Source: CAWUKT01 sp964352215 | Lineage (GTDB): Bacteria > Bacteroidota > Bacteroidia > J057 > JADKCL01 | Assembly: GCA_964352215.1 (NCBI GenBank) | Contig: CAYGRE010000004.1 | Span: 1 to 64,000, forward strand | Length of the DNA stretch: 64,000 nucleotides | Direction of reading: 5' to 3' | In this document: positions 44,925-53,109 of the stretch, piece after piece | Layout of the letters: every line of letters begins with the position of its first letter | Position numbering within the stretch: position 1 is the stretch's first letter | The notes under the pieces: model-generated | Told to the model about the DNA's origin: nothing | Seen by the model: the letters and a program-made list of their open reading frames with translations, nothing else | The model's database searches: none | Position numbers and translations under genes: made by a program

Positions 44925-45905
44925 TCAGATCATAGGTGGCACTCGGCCTCATCCTTTCCTGACCATTTTATATGTGCCACCCGGCCTAAGTGTATACTGG
45001 CCATCCCGGAGCATGGGTCTTATTTGGCCTCGGCGTAAGTTCAGCGGTCCCGGAGCATCAGTTTCACTCGGCCTCAGCATGAGCTGGCAGTCCCGGAACA
45101 TGAGCACCACTTAGCCCAGGCGTGAGTGGGCGATCCCAAATCATGAGTTCCACTCTCGCAAGGAATAATTGTCACTTGGCCTCGGCATAAGCTGGCCCGG
45201 CCAAATCATTAGTACCACTTGGCCAAAGTAAAAGTTTCACTTAGCCGCGGCATAAGCTGGCTCAGCCAGGGAATGAGTTACACTCGGCCCTGGCATCAGT
45301 GGAGGCACTCGCACCATGAGTGGTACTTGGCCTGAGGCCAAGTGCCAGCCATCACCACCTCAATTGAACTTCGCCAAAAACCAAGCCTGCTTGGCCTGAA
45401 CGGCAGTTCACTCATGAAAATCATGAGTGCCACTCGGCCAAATCATGAGTGAAATTTCCCCGGAGGCCAAACGAAAATCTGACCAAGGCCCGGTGAAACT
45501 CCTCCAAAACGCCACTACAACTGTCCCAGGGGCGATTTGATACCGGCGCCCTGCCCGGCTCAAACATATCTCCCGGCCAAGCCGGCTGTGCCTGAAGCCA
45601 GGCATCACTCAAGCTACTTCCCCCCCCAAGTGTTCCCCAGGGAAAGCAGAACTTCGGCTCCGCCCTGATGGATATTCACCACTCCCCAGGCTGGCTGGGC
45701 CCTGCCTTCGCCAAAAATAGCCCGGAGAACCACTCAAGGCCCATTCGAGAGACAGCTCCACTCTCATTACAACCCCTGCCGCTCATGAATTTCGTGAGTG
45801 ATACTCACTTCCAGCGTGAGTGACACTCAAAGCTGGCGTGAGCCAAACTCATGATTTGGCCAAGTGCTACTTATGCCTGGGCCGAGTGAACACTCATTCT
45901 GGGAA
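44925..45905. repeat. degenerate direct and inverted repeat locus of about 1 kb
   Basis: From about 44925 to 45330 the DNA is an imperfect tandem array with a period near 43 bp in its clearest part (45005-45135). It is built from half-units CCCGGAGCATGAGT, CACTCGGCC or CACTTGGCC, and TCGGCATAAGCTGGC. Scattered copies continue to about 45470. From 45781 to 45905 the same words recur on the opposite strand, for example GGCCAAGTGCTACTTATGCC and GGCCGAGTGAACACTCATTC. Local perfect hairpins lie at 45325-45343 (ACTTGGCC/GGCCAAGT, three-base loop) and 45410-45428 (ACTCATGA/TCATGAGT, three-base loop). There is no coding capacity, and the unit spacing is too irregular for CRISPR. Confidence 0.8.
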
Positions 45906-46018
45906 AATGAAATGACCCTGATGTGACGTCGGATTCAAAATCGCGGAAACAAAAATGCATCCCGTAATCTGTGTTACCCCTACCCGCATAAGTGTTAGAA
46001 AACCTGATGCCTCCCATC

Positions 46019-46026
46019 TATCTTTG
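46019..46026 (+). promoter_or_regulatory. -7 promoter element of the AraC-type regulator
   Basis: TATCTTTG matches TAnnTTTG exactly and ends four bases before the ATG at 46031. This favours that ATG over upstream in-frame starts at 45992 and 46007 and implies a nearly leaderless mRNA. Confidence 0.65.
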
Positions 46027-46030
46027 TAGA

Positions 46031-46984
46031 ATGGCAAATGACATCATCCACATCCAATCCATCAGCCAGCTTCACAAAGCCCTCGGCTTTGAAAAGCCTC
46101 AGCATCCACTCATCACTGTCATTGATGTAGAAAAATGGAATGTCCCCCCGGAAATCAAAAAGATGCGTACCTCAGCTGATTTCTATTCGGTGATGCTCAA
46201 AGATACGGATTGTGGGTTGCAATATGGCCGCAACTATTATGACTTTGAAGAGGGTGTCCTGATATTCACCGGGCCCAACCAAGTCGTTTCTTCAACGGGT
46301 GACTCGGAGACCACAGATGATTCGGAGAACTCCCGCGACTCAGGAACCCCCGGAAATGCCAAAGGCTGGATGCTCTTTTTCCACCCCGACCTGATCCGCA
46401 ATTCGCAACTCGGGAAAAACATCGACAACTATTCCTTCTTTTCTTATGAAGTCCACGAAGCCCTCCACCTTTCCCAGAAAGAAAAGGACATCCTGAACGA
46501 CATCGTGGCCAAGATCGAATACGAGTACAACCAGAATATTGACGCCCACAGCCAGACTCTTTTTGTCTCGCATCTGGAATTGCTGCTCAACTATTGCCTG
46601 AGGTTTTACGAACGTCAATTCCACACCCGAAAGAAGCAAAATATAGATGTGTTGAGCCAGGTTGAATCCCTGCTCAAGGGCTATTACGAATCGAATCAGC
46701 AAACGGAGCATGGCACCCCGACCATTCAATACCTCGCTGAGAATGTGAACCTGTCTGCCAACTACCTGAGCGATCTCCTGAAAAAAGAAACCGGCAAGAA
46801 TGCCAAAGAACACATCAATCTGTTCGTGGTGGAAAAGGCCAAGACCCTGCTCCTGAACTCCAACGACAATGTGAGCGAAGTCGCCTTCAACCTTGGCTTC
46901 AACTATCCGCATTATTTCAGTCGGATGTTCAAGCAGCATACCGGGCTGACTCCTAAGGCCTACCGGGATTCACGGGTCAATTAG
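46031..46984 (+). CDS. AraC family transcriptional regulator
   Basis: The 317-residue protein has a cupin-like sensory N-terminal domain (about 1-150, with FEEGVLIFTGPNQVVS and GWMLFFHPDLIRNSQLGKNI) and an AraC/XylS DNA-binding domain at about 225-315. The latter holds both helix-turn-helix units: IQYLAENVNLSANYLSDLLK, then the linker GKNAKEHINLFVVEKAKTLL, then VSEVAFNLGFNYPHYFSRMF and KQHTGLTPKAYR. Between residues 88 and 112 a Ser/Asp/Thr-rich insert (GDSETTDDSENSRDSG) interrupts the cupin barrel and looks like low-complexity expansion. In Bacteroidota such regulators often sit beside the oxidoreductase they control, here the SDR gene 187 bp downstream. Confidence 0.93.
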   Translation: MANDIIHIQSISQLHKALGFEKPQHPLITVIDVEKWNVPPEIKKMRTSADFYSVMLKDTDCGLQYGRNYYDFEEGVLIFTGPNQVVSSTGDSETTDDSENSRDSGTPGNAKGWMLFFHPDLIRNSQLGKNIDNYSFFSYEVHEALHLSQKEKDILNDIVAKIEYEYNQNIDAHSQTLFVSHLELLLNYCLRFYERQFHTRKKQNIDVLSQVESLLKGYYESNQQTEHGTPTIQYLAENVNLSANYLSDLLKKETGKNAKEHINLFVVEKAKTLLLNSNDNVSEVAFNLGFNYPHYFSRMFKQHTGLTPKAYRDSRVN

Positions 46985-46998
46985 AATTCAATTGACCA

Positions 46999-47073
46999 CA
47001 GCATCAGAAACACCCCATCAGAAACACAGCATCAGAAACACAGCATCAGTAAATAACCACAGCATCAGTAAAA
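46999..47073 (+). repeat. 14-bp tandem repeat, four to five copies
   Basis: Units of CAGCATCAGAAACA (46999, 47013, 47027, 47041) are followed by one offset copy near 47060; later units end in GTAAAT. It begins 15 bp after the AraC-type gene's stop and lies ahead of the SDR gene. Confidence 0.88.
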
Positions 47074-47171
47074 TGTGTTTTCTCTTCCGTGATCTGTGTT
47101 CTCTAAGCTGATAAAATAACCCGTCCTTTGTATTGTTAGTAATCGAAACCCTCGAATAAAACAACAATATC

Positions 47172-47987
47172 ATGAGTAAAACAATACTGATCACCGGAGC
47201 CAGCAGTGGCATTGGAAAAGATGCTGCCAAACATTTTCAGTCCAAAGGCTGGAACGTAGTCGCCACCATGCGCAGCCCTGAAAAGGAAGAAGAATTGACC
47301 CAGTTGGACAATGTCCTGGTCAACCGCCTCGACGTTACCGATCTTGCTTCGATTGAAAGCGCAGTCAAAGAAGGAATCTCCAAATTTGGCAAGATCGACG
47401 TCCTCCTGAACAATGCCGGCTATGGCGCTTATGGTCCGCTTGAAGCATTTAACCGTGACAATATCACCCGTCAGTTCAATGTAAATGTGATCGGCCTGCT
47501 GGATGTCACCAGAGCGGTACTCCCTCATTTCCGCGCCAACCAGGATGGTGTCATCATCAATATCTCTTCTATCGGAGGTAAAATGACCTTCCCAATGGGA
47601 ACCCTTTACCACGGAACGAAATTCGCAGTTGAAGGGATGTCAGAAGCACTCCATTATGAGATGGAAGCGATCGGCGTGAAGGTAAAGATCGTCGAGCCTG
47701 GTGCCATCGCAACCGACTTTGCAGGTCGCTCATTTGACTTCAGCAACGATGAATCACTCACCGAATACCAACCACTGGTCGGTAAACTGATGACCGCCTG
47801 GCAAGGAATGGGCGGTCATGCCTCACCAGCTTCCGTAGTTTCTGAAGTAATCTGGGAAGCTGCTACCGATGGAACCCCCCAGCTCAGATATACTGCCGGT
47901 GAAGATGCCAAGCAGTATATGGCCCAGAGAAAGGCAGCCGATGATGCGACCTTTATTGGCGGGATCAAGAGCCAGTTTGGGATTTAA
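47172..47987 (+). CDS. SDR family oxidoreductase
   Basis: This 271-residue classical short-chain dehydrogenase has the cofactor motif ILITGASSGIGKDA (residues 5-18), the structural motif LLNNAGYGAYGPLE, the serine of IINISSIGG and the catalytic pair Tyr146/Lys150 in YHGTKFAVEG. It is predicted to oxidise or reduce an alcohol/carbonyl with NAD(P) in the cytoplasm. The substrate is unknown. The AraC-type regulator immediately upstream on the same strand is the likely controller. A 12-bp hairpin follows the stop. Confidence 0.94.
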   Translation: MSKTILITGASSGIGKDAAKHFQSKGWNVVATMRSPEKEEELTQLDNVLVNRLDVTDLASIESAVKEGISKFGKIDVLLNNAGYGAYGPLEAFNRDNITRQFNVNVIGLLDVTRAVLPHFRANQDGVIINISSIGGKMTFPMGTLYHGTKFAVEGMSEALHYEMEAIGVKVKIVEPGAIATDFAGRSFDFSNDESLTEYQPLVGKLMTAWQGMGGHASPASVVSEVIWEAATDGTPQLRYTAGEDAKQYMAQRKAADDATFIGGIKSQFGI

Positions 47988-48003
47988 GCACACAACAGCA
48001 AAA

Positions 48004-48030
48004 ACCGGGGTTAGCCATGCTAACCCCGGT
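48004..48030. terminator. bidirectional terminator hairpin
   Basis: A perfect 12-bp stem (ACCGGGGTTAGC with GCTAACCCCGGT) with a three-base loop lies between two convergent genes. On the minus strand it is followed by a run of five T; on the plus strand only by CGATTGTGCTT. Confidence 0.75.
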
Positions 48031-48144
48031 CGATTGTGCTTATGAAAATTGCCTGATAATTTACTTGTTAAGAGCCACTTGCCTGGCTAATAGCCGGTCC
48101 AGGTTCTGGACCCATGTAGTCCCAAAGCCTACCCCTCCTCCAAC

Positions 48145-51100
48145 CTACTTGCTCAACACCACCCGCCTCGTCAAAACCTCTCCGGTATGGGTGGCCATCC
48201 GCAACAGATAAATCCCACTCGGTAGCTCATCCACTCGGAAGGCGATTTCTTTTTCCTCATCGGCCAATACTTCGCCAGTGAAGACGGCCCCGACCTGCTG
48301 CCCAGCCAGATTGTACAGGTCCACTTTGGCAAAGCCGCCATCCGGCAGGTACAATTTCAAAGTCCCCTCTGAGCTGAGCGGATTGGGGAAGACCTCTATC
48401 CGAGCCAATCGTGCCTCTACCGGATCGTCTTTAGAAGGTGGCGTCGGCTGCAAAATGGCCACGGGGCCCATGGTTGCCATTTCGTACTGGGTACACCCAT
48501 TTCGGTTGTAAGCTACCAGAGGCAAGCAGAATCCACCGCCGCAACTGCTGTCCAAACCACAGATCTCATAGGTGATGTGGAAAGTCCCAAGTCCGGTAGA
48601 ATCGATGCAATCGCTGGGCAATCCATAGACGCGGATACCCGTCACACCCGTCACCGAATCCTGAAAAATCACCTCCATCGGCAACTCAGCATCGTTGGTG
48701 ATGGAGGTCACATTGCCACAAGGGATGGAAATGTCCATATAACCGGGAGAAACCGGACAATAGGCGAGTGCGGAAATGCCGCCAGAGCCGGGGAGGATCA
48801 CCCGCAGTTGGACTACACTGTCCAATTGGATCGGGATCGTATTCACCGCATTGTCACCCAAACCGGGAATATTGAAATCGGTGACCCGGTTGCCGGTTTG
48901 GTGGACGCGGATGAGGCCATTGCCATTGTCCAGGTCGACCATACTCAGGGATTCGACATAGTAGGGAAAGGCAAAATTCATCTGCAATTCCCCACCAGCG
49001 CCTTCGTCATCGGGATCGTCGATCAGTCCATCGTTGTTGCTGTCAGTGGTATTTTCCGCGAGGATCAGGAGGTTGCCCAAGGCTGTATTGTTCTCACCGG
49101 CTGCGCCCTGCTCTCCGCCGACTCCGATCCCCGGACCGCCAAAGTCCTGGTTCGGGGTCCCCAGATCCCAGTCCCCACCGGTAGGGTTGCTGCTGTCAAA
49201 GATCACCCCGACCGGGGTCTTGTTCGGATTGTTGTTGACAAAGGTGAAGCTCACCCCCATACTGGCCCATTGGTTGCCGACCACGGTGCCGGCCGGAATG
49301 GGATTGCCAAAAGGATCGTGGTCAAAACTCACCACCTGGGTACCGGGACAACTGCCCAAATTGACCGTACACAAGGTGTCGCAGGCCACTTCCATGGTCA
49401 CGGTGCGGCAAGCCCCCTGGTCCTGAACGCTGATCACCCCGGTATTAACACAGATGTCTTCGCAGGGGCCACTGCAATCAGTCGCACCAATGGTAATCGT
49501 GCCACAGACGGTGCCTTCACATTCGGAATAGGTAGAGGTCACGGAAATGAGTTCAATGATGGTGGTCTCCCAGATGGGCACGCTGATGATCCCAATCGGG
49601 CCGGTCGGAAAAATCAAACTCATGGTATCCCCATTTTGCAACCAGGTCACTTCATGAGCCCCCGTACCGGTCAGGAGCACTTCGATGTCGAAGGTCTCGC
49701 CCATACATACCGCAGTATCCTGACAACAGCCGATTGAAGCACCGAGGTTGTTCTCCGCGGCCACGGTCACACTCCCGCTGATCGTACAGCCATTCCCATC
49801 GACGACGGTATAGTTGTACACCCCGGCAAACAGGCTGTCCAGGTGTTGATCCAACGAACTGAAGCCATTCGGACCGGTCCAGCTGACCTGGTGTGGCAGA
49901 CATCCCCCCGTCACCGGGAAGAAGATCGCCCCGTTGGCGGAAGCATCGCAACTGGCATCGGTGATCTGCGGACTGGCGATGAGCTGCCCGGGCTGGCTCA
50001 GGGTCACCGAACGAACGATGGCACAGCCATTGGCATCGGTGAGGGTGACGTCATAAGGAATCCCCGCGGACAATCCGGTGGCGGTATCCGAAGTGGCGCC
50101 ACTGCTCCAGGAGTATGTATAGGGTGGACAGCCACCACTTTCACCGACCACATAGGCGACGCCGTCGGCAGCGCCAAAGCAGGAAACGGTGAAGCCACAG
50201 GCATAGGAATTGGCCTCCACCTGCGCCGACAGCGGCGGGGGCTCCGACAAAGTGATGGCGGAGCTGCCCACACAGCCATTGGCGTCCGTGACTTGCACGG
50301 TATAGGTTCCGGCCCCGAGGCCGGATGGGTCTTCAGCGGTCGAGCTGAAGGCGCCTGGTCCCGACCAGGCGTAGAGGTACGGTGGAGTGCCGCCGTTGAC
50401 GGCAAGGTCAATGCTGCCGTCGGCGGCGTTGAAGCAGGTAATGTGGTGCCCGCAGGGCAGCGTCGGACTGCTCAGGCTGAGGGTGATTTCGCCGGGTTCG
50501 GCGATGACAGCGGAGTCGGTGAGGCTGCAACCATTGGCGTCGGAGACGGAGAGGTAATAGGTGCCGGGGCCGAGGCCGGTGATGACCGGGCTCGTGGCGG
50601 TATAACCATTTGGACCGGTCCAGGCGTGGGCTACGGGACCGCTCCAACCACTGCTGGTGGAGGTGATGGCACCATCGGAAGCCCCGTAACAGGAGATCGG
50701 ATCAATGGCAAGGGAAAGTGAGAGCACCGGATCGACGAGGGCGACCGACTCGGTGATGCTGCAACCCGCCTGGTCGTTGATGGTGACGGTATAGACACCG
50801 GCCGCCAGGCCGCTGATATCTTCATTTGTGGAGGTGAAGCCATTGGGACCAACCCAGGCATAGGTATAGGGACCGGTTCCGCTCGTGATCTGCAGGTCAA
50901 TGCTTCCATCGGAAGCTCCGGGGCAACTGACATGGGCGCCGTGGCCATAGACATAAGGCGTCAGGGTGGCGGCCAAGGTGCTCAGCGTGATGTCAGAACC
51001 GTTGTCGGGACCGGTGAAGGCCGGATTGGAAGAGGTAATGCGAATGCGGTAACCTGTACCCGCTTGGGTATTGGGTGGCACCACGCCATTGATCACGCCA

Positions 51101-52800
51101 GAAGGGTCGGAGCCGGAAAGGCTGAGAGATCCAAGCACAACCGGAGTAGAAAAACCTCCACTGGCATCGGACAATTCAGCCGTAAATGTATTGCCAGAGA
51201 AGTAATTGCCTGTGCTGGAAAAGGGGATGGCAAGATTTCCACCTGAACTGCATAAGGTAGCGGGCAGATTTCCGGGGGTAATGGTAAAATTAGCATTGCA
51301 TTGGACCCCGGATATTTCCACTTCGTCGATGCCCCCACAGAGAATGCCACTGTTTTCCCGCGCCACGATGGCAAGACGGACATGGCTTGCGGTAGGTGGG
51401 ACATTTACCTGAACCGTATTCCAGGCCGCAGAACTGTAAGGGAGGGTGGTAAAACTCCCCCATGAAGTACCATTGTCGAAAGCCACCGCGTATTTCAACT
51501 CATCGTTGGCAGTGGAATTGAAGGTAAAATACTTAAAGGACAGGACCGCATTGGAGATTCCGGCCAGGGCGATCGGGTCGAAGGTGAGGATATGGTCAAA
51601 TGCTCCCCCTCCCACTGTATTGTCGATGTCCTGCATGCCCCAGAAGTAAGTTCCCTGGGGGGCAAAATAGGTCGCGTCAAAGCTTTTGATAGGTGCCCAG
51701 ACCTGTTCCTGTCCATAAATACTGGCGGGATCGGGGCCGGTTTCCGAATTGTAGCTCAGGGGGACGATCGAATAATTCCAATTGTCCTGAGGTGTGCTTT
51801 CAAATCCCTGGGCGACTGAAAAGCCAATTCCGTCGTTGTCGGCAATTGAAATGCCGAGGTCATTGGCCAGTATCTGGGCGCCGTTGGCAGCTTGAAGCCG
51901 CAGCACGATATGCTCAAGCGGCTCGCAATCGGTGTCGTCCAGAATAGGAAGGTTGTATGTAAATTTACCCGTTCCCGTAAATGCAAGGTTAACGGTGCTG
52001 AGGGCCGTGAAGTCTGAACCATTCTGAGCCGTACCCCCGGCCACAATCATTTGTGCCGTATGGCTTCCGGCCTGGCTGGAATAGATATTTATGTCGATAC
52101 TCCCACCCCCTTCTTCGGTATAGCGGACTTCTCCCATGGTGATGATGGGGCTAGTGGCAGCTACCGAAAAACCCATCCCCGCAAAGTTCTGGTTGTAGGC
52201 ACTGCTGCCGATCCAGTTCTGAGGATCGTGGATGGCTTGTAAGAGTTGAGCTTTGTTGCCTGAGAAGGGTCCATTGTATTTCAAATTGTCCCAATTCCCC
52301 ACTGAGACCGCCGTATAACCCTGAGCCAGGTCGATCGGGACGGCTGAAGTTTGCTCCGAAACGGCATTGGCATGGAAGGCGTTCCCGAAATTATTGATCG
52401 CGGCAAGGGGGCGCTTTTGCCCGTTCACCATTTGGTAGGCGGTCACCTGATCACCCAAAGAGGACAATTGCCCATAAAAGGAAATGGCAACCACAGTTCC
52501 GGCCGGGAGGCCATTCGCGGGTACGGAATAGCCAATCAAACCCTCACCGGGCCTGAAATCCTCCGCTACTACATCCCAGCCGGCGTCTGTAAAATAGATC
52601 ATCTCATTGGCCGGCAAATTTTGCAGGGCAACGAAGGCAAATTGATCCGTATTTCCATCGGTGTTCATGCCGACAAAGGCAATCGCTCCGGGATGGAGTT
52701 CGGCGGACAATTGGGAAAACAATCCTCCTAACAGTACCAAAAACAACACTATGGGTAGAGCAATTCGGCTACGGGAGTGATCGCGTATAGATTCAGGCAT
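48145..52800 (-). CDS. giant T9SS-exported adhesin-like protein with SprB repeats
   Basis: This 1551-residue secreted protein has a signal region LPIVLFLVLLGGLFSQLSAE. Its N-terminal domain (35-250) opens LHPGAIAFVGMNTDGNTDQF and IYFTDAGWDVVAEDFRPGEG. A Calx-beta-like domain follows (250-330, ending LGISIADND), then a jelly-roll-like region (340-510). Five SprB-type repeats span about 620-1015, each with a core like VSCPGASDGSIDL, PYTYAWVGPNGF and GVYTVTINDQAGC. A Cys-rich region carries an odd unique insert with DSNNDGLIDDPDDEGAG, a possible Ca2+ loop. A type A T9SS domain closes it (EVFPNPLSSEGTLKLYL to RRVVLSK). SprB-like repeats occur in gliding adhesins. It is transcribed alone, on the minus strand. 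Confidence 0.9.
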   Translation of the reverse strand: MPESIRDHSRSRIALPIVLFLVLLGGLFSQLSAELHPGAIAFVGMNTDGNTDQFAFVALQNLPANEMIYFTDAGWDVVAEDFRPGEGLIGYSVPANGLPAGTVVAISFYGQLSSLGDQVTAYQMVNGQKRPLAAINNFGNAFHANAVSEQTSAVPIDLAQGYTAVSVGNWDNLKYNGPFSGNKAQLLQAIHDPQNWIGSSAYNQNFAGMGFSVAATSPIITMGEVRYTEEGGGSIDINIYSSQAGSHTAQMIVAGGTAQNGSDFTALSTVNLAFTGTGKFTYNLPILDDTDCEPLEHIVLRLQAANGAQILANDLGISIADNDGIGFSVAQGFESTPQDNWNYSIVPLSYNSETGPDPASIYGQEQVWAPIKSFDATYFAPQGTYFWGMQDIDNTVGGGAFDHILTFDPIALAGISNAVLSFKYFTFNSTANDELKYAVAFDNGTSWGSFTTLPYSSAAWNTVQVNVPPTASHVRLAIVARENSGILCGGIDEVEISGVQCNANFTITPGNLPATLCSSGGNLAIPFSSTGNYFSGNTFTAELSDASGGFSTPVVLGSLSLSGSDPSGVINGVVPPNTQAGTGYRIRITSSNPAFTGPDNGSDITLSTLAATLTPYVYGHGAHVSCPGASDGSIDLQITSGTGPYTYAWVGPNGFTSTNEDISGLAAGVYTVTINDQAGCSITESVALVDPVLSLSLAIDPISCYGASDGAITSTSSGWSGPVAHAWTGPNGYTATSPVITGLGPGTYYLSVSDANGCSLTDSAVIAEPGEITLSLSSPTLPCGHHITCFNAADGSIDLAVNGGTPPYLYAWSGPGAFSSTAEDPSGLGAGTYTVQVTDANGCVGSSAITLSEPPPLSAQVEANSYACGFTVSCFGAADGVAYVVGESGGCPPYTYSWSSGATSDTATGLSAGIPYDVTLTDANGCAIVRSVTLSQPGQLIASPQITDASCDASANGAIFFPVTGGCLPHQVSWTGPNGFSSLDQHLDSLFAGVYNYTVVDGNGCTISGSVTVAAENNLGASIGCCQDTAVCMGETFDIEVLLTGTGAHEVTWLQNGDTMSLIFPTGPIGIISVPIWETTIIELISVTSTYSECEGTVCGTITIGATDCSGPCEDICVNTGVISVQDQGACRTVTMEVACDTLCTVNLGSCPGTQVVSFDHDPFGNPIPAGTVVGNQWASMGVSFTFVNNNPNKTPVGVIFDSSNPTGGDWDLGTPNQDFGGPGIGVGGEQGAAGENNTALGNLLILAENTTDSNNDGLIDDPDDEGAGGELQMNFAFPYYVESLSMVDLDNGNGLIRVHQTGNRVTDFNIPGLGDNAVNTIPIQLDSVVQLRVILPGSGGISALAYCPVSPGYMDISIPCGNVTSITNDAELPMEVIFQDSVTGVTGIRVYGLPSDCIDSTGLGTFHITYEICGLDSSCGGGFCLPLVAYNRNGCTQYEMATMGPVAILQPTPPSKDDPVEARLARIEVFPNPLSSEGTLKLYLPDGGFAKVDLYNLAGQQVGAVFTGEVLADEEKEIAFRVDELPSGIYLLRMATHTGEVLTRRVVLSK

Positions 52801-53109
52801 GTGGAAATGCTAAAATTTAGGGGTGATGACCAGATCGTACGTAGGAATTGTTCGGTGGGATTACTACAAATTAAGTGCCAGAAATGGGGTGATTTTAGAA
52901 ATACCTTATTTCAGGGGCTGGAGCAGGATTTTCGAGGAGATCACTGCGGACCATGATGAATTGATTGGCCCGAACTGTATAGCCTGGCATCCAGGACTGT
53001 CCCGGTTTGATGGAGCCTTCCTGCCGATCACTACTTGGCAGCACCTTCCTTCCGATCACTACTTGTACTTGGCAGCACCTTCCTTCCGACAAACCAGGTG
53101 ACACCTATT
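52801..53109. other. intergenic region holding a short direct repeat
   Basis: About 309 bases between two minus-strand genes. No supported gene: the plus-strand frame of 92 codons at 52823 is partly built from the repeat at 53033-53090 and has no recognisable features. Confidence 0.6.
53033..53090 (+). repeat. perfect 24-bp direct repeat
   Basis: Two identical 24-base copies (53033-53056 and 53067-53090), containing CTTGGCAGCACCTTCCTTCC, are offset by 34 bp. A degenerate partial copy precedes them near 53023. Confidence 0.88.

Larger units (their letters stand above)
44806..46030. other. 1.2-kb gene-free region, mostly degenerate repeats
   Basis: No open frame here has codon use or similarity that would support a gene. 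The only two minus-strand frames of 60-70 codons (within 45408-45612) overlap each other in different frames and are made of repeat sequence. The content is described under the repeat locus 44925-45905. Confidence 0.7.

Noticed and set aside
45408..45612. Two overlapping minus-strand frames of 63 and 66 codons
   Set aside because: They lie wholly in the repeat locus, overlap each other in different frames and show no protein features.
44925..45905. CRISPR array
   Set aside because: Units are degenerate, spacing is irregular, repeats occur in both orientations, no cas gene lies in the window, and there are no unique spacers of constant length.
44925..45905. Insertion sequence or integron
   Set aside because: No transposase or integrase frame, no target duplication and no attI-like site could be recognised; a relic remains possible but unsupported.
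48577..50721. Long plus-strand open frames (386 and 292 codons) opposite the giant surface protein
   Set aside because: They are antisense shadows of a clearly coding Gly/Thr/Ser-rich gene; their translations are His/Gly/Arg-rich without any family feature.
52823..53101. Small plus-strand gene of 92 codons
   Set aside because: Its second half is the 24-bp direct repeat and no motif or signal is visible.
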